This document shows positions 37,075 to 44,831 of a DNA stretch of 64,000 nucleotides, in pieces. The stretch is from the NCBI RefSeq assembly GCF_015602705.1, contig NZ_CP059081.1, positions 443,702 through 507,701 of the forward strand, read 5' to 3'. This stretch comes from Acinetobacter lwoffii. Lineage in GTDB: Bacteria > Pseudomonadota > Gammaproteobacteria > Pseudomonadales > Moraxellaceae. Below the pieces are notes generated by a model. The model was not told the DNA's origin. It searched no databases and worked only from the letters and a program-made list of their open reading frames with translations. Within the stretch, counting starts at the first letter, position 1, and each line of letters opens with the position of its first letter. A program made the position numbers and the translations under genes.

Positions 37075-37090
37075 AAAGGAGCCTATTGGC
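37075..37090 (+). terminator. Left half of a terminator split by IS copy 2
   Basis: AAAGGA with GCCTATTGGC at 37081-37090 ends at the IS boundary. Joined to TCCTTTTT at 38370-38377 it gives a GGAGCC stem, a TATT loop and GGCTCC, then T residues. It served the FAH-family gene and the facing AraC-family gene. Confidence 0.85.
37081..37090. repeat. Target site duplication of IS copy 2 (left member)
   Basis: GCCTATTGGC at 37081-37090 recurs at 38360-38369. Bases on either side differ, so the duplication is exactly ten bases, as for copy 1. Confidence 0.92.
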
Positions 37091-38359
37091 CATTGCTGTC
37101 CCACAATTTTTCACAAGAGGAAGCTCATTTGAGCTTCCTCTTGTTTTATGGGTATTTTATCGGGTGAAAATAAAGCTTTTAAAGTTCTTCTTTCAAACAA
37201 ATTCACTTGAATTATTCTGAGTAAACGTTGAACTGTCCAACCTGTTTTCCCTAAATGTTGAGCGAAACTCACCAATAAATAGGCGATCATCGCAATCCAG
37301 ATTTGTGTCTGAATTGCGTTCCTGCTGCGGCCTAGAAACGCTTTTAATTTGAGATTCTGCTTAATCGCCTTAAAGAACAGCTCAACTTTCCAACGATCTT
37401 TATAAATCGCCGCAATGGTGGAGGCGGCTAAATGAAAGTTATTGCTGAGAAAGCTAAAGTGCTTGCCACTTTGCTGATCTCTATATTCAATTCTTCTTAA
37501 CACTGGGGCTTTTCTTTTTAGGGCATGTGCGCTATTCAGCTGAATGGTTTCATCTTTTAGAATACCTTTGGATTCAAGCACTGGATGTTGCCGGATCACC
37601 TGATACACAGATTTAGGCCTAAAACGTGTGACAAATCCAATGTTTTGAGCAGTCAGATTTGCATACCATTGGTAATCGACATAGCCTTTATCAAAAACTA
37701 CAATGCTGCCAGCAGGAAACTGGAATTTGCGGCCTTGTACCATGTCATTTTCTTTGCCATTTTCAACTGCAACAAACTCAGGAATATCATTGCTGTGATT
37801 CAATCCTATGCTGAGTTTCATGCTGGCTTTTGAGTCATGAACTTTGGCCCATTCACATAAGGAAAGCGACAGGTCAATATGACTGGCATCCAAGGAATAC
37901 AAGGGATTCTTAAAGCGAAATTTATGAGCTACTTTCGAGTGTTCATAGTATTTAAGCAACTTGTAAAATAGCTGTTGATACAAGGCAGCAGGCTGCTGCT
38001 CATTGATTCGTGCCAGCGTGCTTCGGGGAATAGACTTTGCTCCGAGATGACTTAGCTTTTCCTGTTGGCACTCCAAATTGGATTGAATATCTCTCAGACT
38101 TTGCCTACAAGAGAATTGAGACATCAATATGGCAATAAACTGATCCCACCGGGAAGCCGCTCTAAATTTCTGTCCAACATGGTGTACTTTAGCAAGTTGT
38201 TCAAAATCCTGTCGCACAACAGGTTTAATTAGCTCATGAAATACGGTATTCTGATGTGACAAAACCTGAATCCTGGTCGTTAAAGTGTTTGTTTGCACTC
38301 ATATTTTAACTGTTAGGACTCAGGTTTTTTTATTTAAAGCAAACTATGGGACAGCAGTG
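37091..38359 (-). mobile_element. IS4-family insertion sequence, copy 2, 1269 bp
   Basis: The same element as copy 1 in reverse orientation, running from CATTGCTGTCCCACAA to TATGGGACAGCAGTG, with the same length and the same end sequences where compared. Its transposase has Thr at residue 224 where copy 1 has Pro. It lies within a terminator hairpin between an FAH-family gene and an AraC-family gene. Confidence 0.93.
37111..38298 (-). CDS. IS4-family DDE transposase (copy 2)
   Basis: A 395-residue transposase identical to copy 1 apart from residue 224, which here gives the usual F-V-T-R string found in IS4-type enzymes. The catalytic Asp-Asp-Glu motifs (DASHID, DKGYVDY, YKDRWKVELFFK) are intact. 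Of the two copies this is the better candidate for an active enzyme. The start is GTG at 38298, again inside the IS-borne hairpin. Confidence 0.93.
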   Translation of the reverse strand: MQTNTLTTRIQVLSHQNTVFHELIKPVVRQDFEQLAKVHHVGQKFRAASRWDQFIAILMSQFSCRQSLRDIQSNLECQQEKLSHLGAKSIPRSTLARINEQQPAALYQQLFYKLLKYYEHSKVAHKFRFKNPLYSLDASHIDLSLSLCEWAKVHDSKASMKLSIGLNHSNDIPEFVAVENGKENDMVQGRKFQFPAGSIVVFDKGYVDYQWYANLTAQNIGFVTRFRPKSVYQVIRQHPVLESKGILKDETIQLNSAHALKRKAPVLRRIEYRDQQSGKHFSFLSNNFHLAASTIAAIYKDRWKVELFFKAIKQNLKLKAFLGRSRNAIQTQIWIAMIAYLLVSFAQHLGKTGWTVQRLLRIIQVNLFERRTLKALFSPDKIPIKQEEAQMSFLL

Positions 38360-38377
38360 GCCTATTGGCTCCTTTTT
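38360..38377 (-). terminator. Right half of the terminator split by IS copy 2
   Basis: The second GCCTATTGGC (38360-38369) is followed by TCC and five T residues. The AraC-family gene ends just to the right. Confidence 0.85.
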
Positions 38378-38390
38378 CATAGGCATAATT

Positions 38391-39212
38391 TTAATCATTA
38401 ACAGTATAACGTTTGCGAAATTGATCTGGGGTGCTTCCCATCCAGCGTTTAAACATGTTGATAAATGCCGAGGCATTGGCATAGCCCAGATCAAAGGCGA
38501 TGCTTTCAACGCTATGACCTGCATTTAATAAAGACATGGCCTGCATCACTTTCAGGCGTTGCCGCCATTCATGCAGTGACATTCCCAGTTCTTTCTGGCT
38601 ATATCGCGCTAGCGTCCGCTCGGTTAAATTGACGCGTTCGGCCAGTTGCCGCAGCGAGCTCTGATCTGCCGGATGCTGATGTAAATAATCTAAAATCTGT
38701 TTCAGCAGTACATGTTCTGAATGCGGTAGATAACTGCTGACCAGTTGGGCTTGCTGGAGCTGATCGAGCAGTACCTGTAGCAGACGTTGATATTCAGCTG
38801 AATCCTCGAATGCTGGATGGTCTTGCTGATGTAGTTGTTTCAGGTGGGTAAATAAAGCAGTGACCAAGGGGGCGCTGAGCAGGATGCCCGGTTGAGTGGG
38901 CAGTTGGCTACAAAGTGATTCATGCACATACAGAGTGCCATGAGAAACTGCGGTACGGTTCAGACCACGATGCTCTAAATTCGGTGGGAGCCAGATGCCG
39001 TGAGGTGAAGGCGTCACATAATTTATATGATTAATATTCACTTCCATCACGCCATGAAAAGCATAGACAAATTCTCCCCAGGCATGGCCATGTAGCGGAT
39101 AAACAGATTGCGCGGGATCCTCCCTGAAGCTGATCCACAGAGGTGCTTTAATCAGATCATGGGTCGGAAGTTGCTTGAGCGAAGCTGAATCTGCTTGGAT
39201 TTTTTTATGCAT
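38391..39212 (-). CDS. AraC-family transcriptional regulator
   Basis: A 273-residue regulator with an N-terminal cupin-like sensing domain (HGHAWGEFVYAFHGVMEVN) and a C-terminal pair of helix-turn-helix motifs (LRQLAERVNLTERTLARYSQ and SIAFDLGYANASAFINMFKRW). The start is ATG 39212. A longer frame to 39350 would overlap the divergent transporter. Divergent placement suggests that it controls the DMT transporters at 39317 and 40252; the inducer is unknown. Confidence 0.88.
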   Translation of the reverse strand: MHKKIQADSASLKQLPTHDLIKAPLWISFREDPAQSVYPLHGHAWGEFVYAFHGVMEVNINHINYVTPSPHGIWLPPNLEHRGLNRTAVSHGTLYVHESLCSQLPTQPGILLSAPLVTALFTHLKQLHQQDHPAFEDSAEYQRLLQVLLDQLQQAQLVSSYLPHSEHVLLKQILDYLHQHPADQSSLRQLAERVNLTERTLARYSQKELGMSLHEWRQRLKVMQAMSLLNAGHSVESIAFDLGYANASAFINMFKRWMGSTPDQFRKRYTVND

Positions 39213-39316
39213 CACCGAAATTGCCTGAATAACACCATCATTTGTCTGTTTTGAAGTATATCTTTTATTTCTGACACTTTTATAGTGTACCTTCCAAATG
39301 AGCAACAGGACCGTAT

Positions 39317-40255
39317 GTGAGCCAGCGTCAGGCATTAGATGCCAAAGCATCTGCCATCATGTTTGTATTGTGTATGTTGTGGGGTTTACAACAGGTGGTA
39401 CTGAAGTGGGCCGCGAATGATATTTCAGCCCTGATGCAAATTGCCTTGCGTTCAGCCTTGTCTGCGCTGATGGTTTATCCCTTGATTCAGCAAAGCGTAC
39501 GCCGTCAACTGTGGAATGCACGCTATTTACCTGCAGGATTGCTGGTCGGTGTGTTGTTTGCAACCGAATTCTATCTGATTGGTGAGGCACTGCGTTATAC
39601 CTCAGCCTCGCATACGATTGTTTTACTCTATACCGCACCGATTTTTGTGGCTTTGGGTTTGCACTGGAAATTGCCGGCAGAGCGTTTGTCTGCTGTGCAA
39701 TGGGGCGGAATATTTCTCGCCTTTAGCGGAATTGTAGTCAGTTTTCTGTTACGTCCACAAACGGGGTCAGGTCTACAGACTGATGCCTTGTGGGGAGATT
39801 TTCTGGCCTTGCTTGGCGGCGTATTCTGGGCAGCCACCACAGTCAGTGTACGTCTGAGCCGGCTGGCTGAAGCACCTGCAACCCAGACTTTGTTCTATCA
39901 ATTATTGATGGGTGGAATCCTGTTATTGCCTCTGGCTGTTCTGACTGGGCAAGCAGCTATTCAATGGACGGTGTTGTCTATTTCCAGTCTGATTTTTCAT
40001 ACCGTACTGATTTCCTTTGCCAGTTATCTGATCTGGTTCTGGATGCTGAAACATTATCTGGCATCACGGTTGGGGGTATTTTCCTTTTTGACCCCTGTAT
40101 TCGGCATGCTGTTCGGGGTGCTGATTCTGGATGAACATATCGAAATCAATTTTATTATCGGCACCTGTATGGTGATGTTGGGCGTGATTCTGGTGAGTTT
40201 GCAGGGATGGCTGAAAAAACCGAATATTAATAAAACTATTCAAGAGCAAGTATGA
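39317..40255 (+). CDS. EamA/DMT-family transporter
   Basis: A 312-residue exporter-type protein with about ten membrane segments, beginning at GTG 39317 behind ACAGGA. MLWGLQQVVLKWAANDIS opens the first EamA repeat, and LGVFSFLTPVFGMLFGVLILDE marks the second. It is divergent from the AraC gene across about 105 bases and overlaps the next gene by four bases. Confidence 0.85.
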   Translation: MSQRQALDAKASAIMFVLCMLWGLQQVVLKWAANDISALMQIALRSALSALMVYPLIQQSVRRQLWNARYLPAGLLVGVLFATEFYLIGEALRYTSASHTIVLLYTAPIFVALGLHWKLPAERLSAVQWGGIFLAFSGIVVSFLLRPQTGSGLQTDALWGDFLALLGGVFWAATTVSVRLSRLAEAPATQTLFYQLLMGGILLLPLAVLTGQAAIQWTVLSISSLIFHTVLISFASYLIWFWMLKHYLASRLGVFSFLTPVFGMLFGVLILDEHIEINFIIGTCMVMLGVILVSLQGWLKKPNINKTIQEQV

Positions 40256-41139
40256 AAAACTGGTCTGTAAATTTAGCGACCTGGATTGGCCTGTCTTCCA
40301 TTCTGATCTGGGCCAGTCTAGTCGCTGTAGTGAAACTGATTACTGAATCCACCAGTGCAGTGCAGGGGATTGCTTTAATTTATAGTTTTAGCAGTCTGGC
40401 GATTTTGGCATTCACGGGTTTCCCAAAAATCAAGCAAATGTCCAAGCGCTATCTGTTCGGTTGTGGCGCTTTATTTGTGGCTTATGAGATTCTATTTCTG
40501 GTTGCCGTGGCATGGTCGGATAATCGTGAACAAGTGATGCTGATTGCCATGATCAATTATCTGTGGCCACCCTTGATGATTGTTTTTTCGATTTTTGCCC
40601 GGCAGTTGCAGGCCCGCCTCTGGATGATTCCCGGCTTTCTGCTCGCCGTAATAGGACTGATGCTGGTGGTCAATCCAGAAATCACTAATCTGCCGAAGTT
40701 TATGCAGGTTTTAGCTGAAAATCCTTAGGCCTATGGCTTTGCCTTTCTCGGCGCTTTGTTATGGCCTTGCTATTGCGTTCTGACCAGAACCTACGGCCGC
40801 GGACAGAATGGCGTACCGATTTTCTTTTTGGTCGCTGTAATTAGCTTATGGTTCTTACATTTAGGATTAAACGAACCTTTTATCATGCCCACATTCAAGC
40901 TATGGCTGGGAATTGCAGTGGTGGGTAGTCTGATTGGCATCGCCTATAGTAACTGGAATCAGAGTATGCAATTCGGCAATATCAAGGTGCTGATTTTAGC
41001 CACCTATTTTATGCCGATTCTTTCTTCGGTCATGTCAATGCTGATTCTGGATGTCAGACCCGAACTCAGTTTTTGGATCGGGACGGGTTTGGTGACTGCA
41101 GGCGCTATAGTCTGCTGGAAATCTACCGCTATCAGTTAA
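40252..41139 (+). pseudogene. EamA/DMT transporter with in-frame amber codon (YddG-like)
   Basis: The frame opens MKNWSVNLATWIGLSSILIWAS and runs to TAG at 40726-40728 after ENP. In the same frame it continues AYGFAFLGALLWPCYCVLTRTYG to a stop at 41139. Joined, this is 295 residues with ten membrane segments, normal for the family, and it resembles the aromatic amino-acid exporter YddG group. The stop falls between the two EamA repeats. It overlaps the previous gene by ATGA. It is probably inactive, unless the amber is read through or is an error. Confidence 0.78.
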
Positions 41140-41170
41140 AAAAAATCCTCTCAAGCGAGAGGATTTTTTT
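41139..41170. terminator. Bidirectional Rho-independent terminator
   Basis: AAAAATCCTCTC and GAGAGGATTTTTTT form a stem over a short AAGC loop, between the transporter pseudogene and the YihY gene. Confidence 0.9.
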
Positions 41171-42422
41171 ATTTATGTCGGAACAGTTCGGATAATGGGA
41201 AATTGAGTTTTTCTTCCAGATATTGATCAGTTTCCTGTAATCTAGGTGAGAAATTTTGCATCCAGATGTCATCAGTCTGGGCATTGGTGAGATGGTTTTT
41301 GCGTGGCAGTGGATAAGGCAATTGCAGATAAAAATTCCAGAAGCTGACCTGATCCAGATCGCGAACCAGCACATATTCATTCTCATCGGTGCGTTTGATC
41401 AAATTCTGCTTTTCAAACATGGCGACATAGCTCGGCCAGCGTCCAATTTCATCCCGGCCTAAGACCTCAAGTGCTTGGGCTTCACTGATGCTTTCACCAG
41501 TTTTCTGCTTTTTATAAAATAATTCTAACAGATCCAGCAGCATGACGATGGGATGGCGTTTATTGTCCTGCCCAGATTCAAACGCCGTCAGGGCATAGCT
41601 GATTTCAACCCCCAATAACACAATAATCCACGACAGATAAATCCAGAGCAGGAAAATCGGTACGGCGGCGAATGCGCCATAGACAATTTCATAACTGGTG
41701 AAGTTTGACATGATATAGCCGAACAGGTTTTTCAACAGCTCAAACACCACGGCACTAAACAGACCGGCAATAAAGGCAGATTTAAGCGGTACACTACGAT
41801 TCGGGATGGTCCAGTTCAAAATGAAAAATCCGAGTACAGTCAAAGAAAATGAAATCGCCCAGAGAACAAAGGCACCATCCAGCTCATAACCGGCAAAGTT
41901 ATTGCTGAGAATGCTCATGGATGCCACGGTCGAGGAAATCACAAACGCACTGCCGAGTAAAATCGGCCCCAGCGAAATAATGGTCCAGTAACGCATAAAG
42001 CCCATAATTCCGCCCCGTGTTTCAGTCACGCGCCAAATGCGGTTAAACACCGTTTCGATACTGCTGAGCATCAATACTGTGGTCACAAATAAGAACAGAA
42101 TACCAATGATGGTGAGATTGCTGGATTTATCGGTAAAGGCATTCAGGGCTTTATCAAAGGCAATGGTGGTTTTGGGTAAAAAATTACTATAAATCAGCTG
42201 CTGTAATTGCTGCCGCGCAGGTTCTAGGGCTTTAATGGAAGAAATAATCACCAGAAAAACCGTCAGCATCGGCACTACGGCGAACAGGGTGGTATAGGTC
42301 AGGGAACCTGCCTGTTCGCGACAGCGGTCTGTTTCAAAGCGTCGAAGTACAAATAAAACAAATTGAAACCAGTGTTTTTCATAGAAAGGTAATTTCTTTA
42401 AATACTTAACAATCATCTGCAT
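41169..42422 (-). CDS. YihY/virulence factor BrkB family membrane protein
   Basis: A 417-residue protein. The N-terminal 280 residues hold about six membrane segments with REQAGSLTYTTLFAVVPMLTV and WIYLSWIIVLLGVEISYALT, the family marks. The C-terminal part is a soluble extension, as in other YihY members of this group. The family was once misnamed ribonuclease BN; its role is unknown. Confidence 0.88.
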   Translation of the reverse strand: MQMIVKYLKKLPFYEKHWFQFVLFVLRRFETDRCREQAGSLTYTTLFAVVPMLTVFLVIISSIKALEPARQQLQQLIYSNFLPKTTIAFDKALNAFTDKSSNLTIIGILFLFVTTVLMLSSIETVFNRIWRVTETRGGIMGFMRYWTIISLGPILLGSAFVISSTVASMSILSNNFAGYELDGAFVLWAISFSLTVLGFFILNWTIPNRSVPLKSAFIAGLFSAVVFELLKNLFGYIMSNFTSYEIVYGAFAAVPIFLLWIYLSWIIVLLGVEISYALTAFESGQDNKRHPIVMLLDLLELFYKKQKTGESISEAQALEVLGRDEIGRWPSYVAMFEKQNLIKRTDENEYVLVRDLDQVSFWNFYLQLPYPLPRKNHLTNAQTDDIWMQNFSPRLQETDQYLEEKLNFPLSELFRHK

Positions 42423-42526
42423 CCAATCTCAATTTTTTTAATCATCATGAATTTTCATCATCAGCTTAACCAAAAAACTTGCAAAGTATCGTATAGTTTT
42501 ATTTTTTTAAGTAATGACTAAGAACC

Positions 42527-43126
42527 ATGATGCAACCTTATGTCCTTGTTTTATATTACAGCAAATATGGCTCAACCAAAGAAATGGCGCATTTAATTGC
42601 CAATGGAATTGAAGCGACAGGCGTGCCAGTAAAAATCAGGACAGTTCCAAATATATCCAGCATGGTAAAAGTCGCTGAACCGAGTATTCCGGCAGAAGGG
42701 GATATTTACTGTACTCTGGACGATCTGGCGCAGTGTGCCGGCCTGGCGCTCGGTTCACCGACCCGTTTTGGTAACATGGCTTCTGAAATGAAATATTTTT
42801 GGGATCAGACTACGAGTCTGTGGCTGAATGGAGCGCTACACGGTAAACCGGCTTGCGTGTTTACGGCATCAGGTTCCATGCATGGTGGACAGGAAAGTAC
42901 TTTGCTGACCATGCTGCCGCCGTTGTTCCATCATGGCATGATGATCATGGGGCTTAGTAACGCAACACCTGCACTCTCGAATACCAAAACTGGTGGCACA
43001 CCTTATGGTGCTAGTCATGTCAGCGGCCCACGGCATGATCAGGGCTTGAGTCCGGATGAAAAAATTCTGTGTGAAGTACAAGGCAAGCGTTTAGGTGAAG
43101 TGGTACTGAAACTCAATCGAGTCTGA
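42527..43126 (+). CDS. wrbA: NAD(P)H:quinone oxidoreductase WrbA
   Basis: A 199-residue flavodoxin-like FMN protein. The phosphate-binding loop YYSKYGSTKEMA is at residue 10 and the second FMN loop GSPTRFGNMASEMKYFWDQT at about 84. WrbA reduces quinones by two electrons, limiting radical formation. ATG 42527 and 42530 are adjacent possible starts. Confidence 0.9.
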   Translation: MMQPYVLVLYYSKYGSTKEMAHLIANGIEATGVPVKIRTVPNISSMVKVAEPSIPAEGDIYCTLDDLAQCAGLALGSPTRFGNMASEMKYFWDQTTSLWLNGALHGKPACVFTASGSMHGGQESTLLTMLPPLFHHGMMIMGLSNATPALSNTKTGGTPYGASHVSGPRHDQGLSPDEKILCEVQGKRLGEVVLKLNRV

Positions 43127-43135
43127 AAAACACTC

Positions 43136-43166
43136 ACAGGAAATGAAGGATGAACTTCATTTCCTG
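43136..43166. terminator. Hairpin between wrbA and the glycine-zipper gene
   Basis: CAGGAAATGAAG and CTTCATTTCCTG pair over a short loop, followed by a weak T-rich tract. It is a likely bidirectional terminator between two convergent genes. Confidence 0.6.
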
Positions 43167-43173
43167 AATTTTA

Positions 43174-43602
43174 TTAGGCTTCTTTTTGATCTTTTTGATC
43201 TTTTTGATCTTTTTGATCTTTTTGATCTTTTTGATCTTTTTGATCTTTTTGACTAAATCTGTATTTGCATTTCAGACATTGATAATCCTGAAACAGATTA
43301 CGGTCGACAGAAACCCCGGCTTTTTTCCCCAGAAAATTACCGACCACACCGCCGGTAATTCCGACACTGATTGCACCGACAAAAGTGCCTACGGTTCCGC
43401 CGACAATCACACCTAAAGGTCCGGCTACTGTACCAATTGCAGCGCCAATCGATGCACCCGAAGCAGCGCCACCTACAGTCCCTGCAGTTGCACCCGCTGA
43501 ACTCATGAGAATGCCGCCAATTTTCTTTAAATTCTGTTCATGATCGCGCTGTTCGATATCAGCTGAGCCACATTTAGGACATTGCATAGATTGTTCCATC
43601 AA
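43174..43602 (-). CDS. Zinc-ribbon, glycine-zipper protein with (DQK)n tail
   Basis: A 142-residue protein. CPKCGSADI near residue 8 and CLKCKYRF near 110 are the two halves of a zinc ribbon. Between them, residues 28-92 are a Gly/Ala-rich zipper with G-xxx-G spacing, probably membrane inserting. The tail is a run of DQK repeats (see the tandem repeat at 43183-43245). ATGs at 43602 and 43599 are close. I recognise no named family. Confidence 0.7.
   Translation of the reverse strand: MMEQSMQCPKCGSADIEQRDHEQNLKKIGGILMSSAGATAGTVGGAASGASIGAAIGTVAGPLGVIVGGTVGTFVGAISVGITGGVVGNFLGKKAGVSVDRNLFQDYQCLKCKYRFSQKDQKDQKDQKDQKDQKDQKDQKEA
43183..43245. repeat. 9-bp tandem repeat, seven perfect units
   Basis: TTTTTGATC is repeated seven times from 43183 to 43245, then a variant (TTTTTGACT). 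It encodes DQK repeats at the C-terminus of the glycine-zipper protein. Because the unit is a multiple of three, gain or loss of units changes tail length but not frame. Confidence 0.95.
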
Positions 43603-44453
43603 GGATTGAGATGTGCTTGTTTTAGGTTTATCGGAAATAGGATTTTTGCCCTGATCAGCACTTATTCATAACATACAACAACACACTAGATAAGTTTTGA
43701 ATTCGCAAATCAGAAACATTGCATACTCACTTGATTCTAGTTGAGTTCACGCTAAAACATTGTATTTCAGCTGTAAATATATGCCTTCTTGGTTGATTAA
43801 CGCAATTTTTAACCTGCCATTGAGGAAATGGCAAATCTCAAGATCATCAGAAATGTTCTTTTCTTATCATTCTAAATATTATGCTCTTAGCTCTTAGAAA
43901 GACTATTTCTGGAGTTAAGATGAAAAAGGAAGGGACGTCGAAAAATATGCAAACGAGTTCTTATCAGGGCTATTAAAATTTTTCTGCCAAAATACACCTG
44001 AATATTGGCGTTTCTTTATAAGTCACCTTCATTGTAATTGATTAATTATATTTTAAATAAATCTTGACATTTATCCTTGTTAAATAGAAGTTCTAATAAA
44101 ATAAAAATTTACGACTTTTAAAATATAAAAAGTATAATAATTCTAATCTTTATTAGATAAATTTTTTATTATTGCTAATATGAAAAATATATTATTTTAA
44201 TCAAGTTTTTTATATGAATTTTATATTCAAAAAAATTTTATATAATGATTTCTTACAAATCACAAATAATAAACAAATTTTTATTTATTAATTAAAAACA
44301 ATAATTTATATTTTTAATTAAAACAAAAAAATATGTGAATAGGGATATTTTCTACATTTTATAATTTTATGTGATTTAATATTTTTCAGATAAATTTAAT
44401 CTTACTTAAACGAAAAATTAAATAAATATCTTAAATCAGAGGATATTAAGATT
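43603..44453. other. 851-base AT-rich spacer ahead of the HfaAB-like operon
   Basis: No convincing gene is present. A 17-codon frame at 43920 (MKKEGTSKNMQTSSYQGY) has a GGAG sequence ahead of it, but nothing else supports it. From about 44,040 to 44,450 the sequence is nearly all A and T with long runs. A TATAAT stands at 44360-44365 without a clear -35. Such DNA is typical of regulatory regions bound by nucleoid proteins. It should hold the operon promoter. Confidence 0.6.
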
Positions 44454-44831
44454 ATGAGAATATTAGTTATCAATCTGGGTTTATTATGTTTGTGTTTTCT
44501 AAGTAACGCTTATGCCACCTCTGATGAGTGGACTCAGCGTTGGAAATCATCCAGTGCCCGTTCCAATGAGAATCTAGTTCAAGCCAATCTGATCGAACTT
44601 AAGGAGTCAGACTATTATTCTGGATTAGGTAAAACCACCGTTCATAGCACTTCGACCACCTCCATCGGGACGGTAAATACCCCGACCAACAATATCAATG
44701 TAGAGGGCGCAGACAACAATATTGATATTACGAGTGAATTGCTGAATGAAGCACCAGTCAATTCAAATACCAATCAAAATCCTCAGCGCTGTCTTAATTT
44801 AAGTAACAGACCAGGAGAATCACAATGCTGA
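44454..44831 (+). CDS. Small secreted protein, HfaA-like position
   Basis: A 125-residue protein with signal peptide MRILVINLGLLCLCFLSNAYA. The mature part is Ser/Thr/Asn-rich: TTSIGTVN at residues 68-75, then NNINVEGADNNIDIT, suited to beta-strands. Two Cys occur near the C-terminus. TTSIGTVN echoes TTAIGAAN and TTAIGAVN of the third gene. Position ahead of an HfaB-like gene recalls HfaA of Caulobacter. AGAGGAT precedes the ATG, and it overlaps the next gene by seven bases. Confidence 0.7.
   Translation: MRILVINLGLLCLCFLSNAYATSDEWTQRWKSSSARSNENLVQANLIELKESDYYSGLGKTTVHSTSTTSIGTVNTPTNNINVEGADNNIDITSELLNEAPVNSNTNQNPQRCLNLSNRPGESQC

Noticed and set aside
39213-39350. Longer AraC frame
   Set aside because: It overlaps the divergent transporter gene and its promoter region; ATG 39212 gives a normal family length.
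43183-43245. CRISPR-like array
   Set aside because: The repeats are 9 bp, adjacent, and inside a coding frame; there are no spacers or cas genes.
43920-43973. 17-codon frame in the AT-rich spacer
   Set aside because: Too short, no further support, and low-complexity surroundings.
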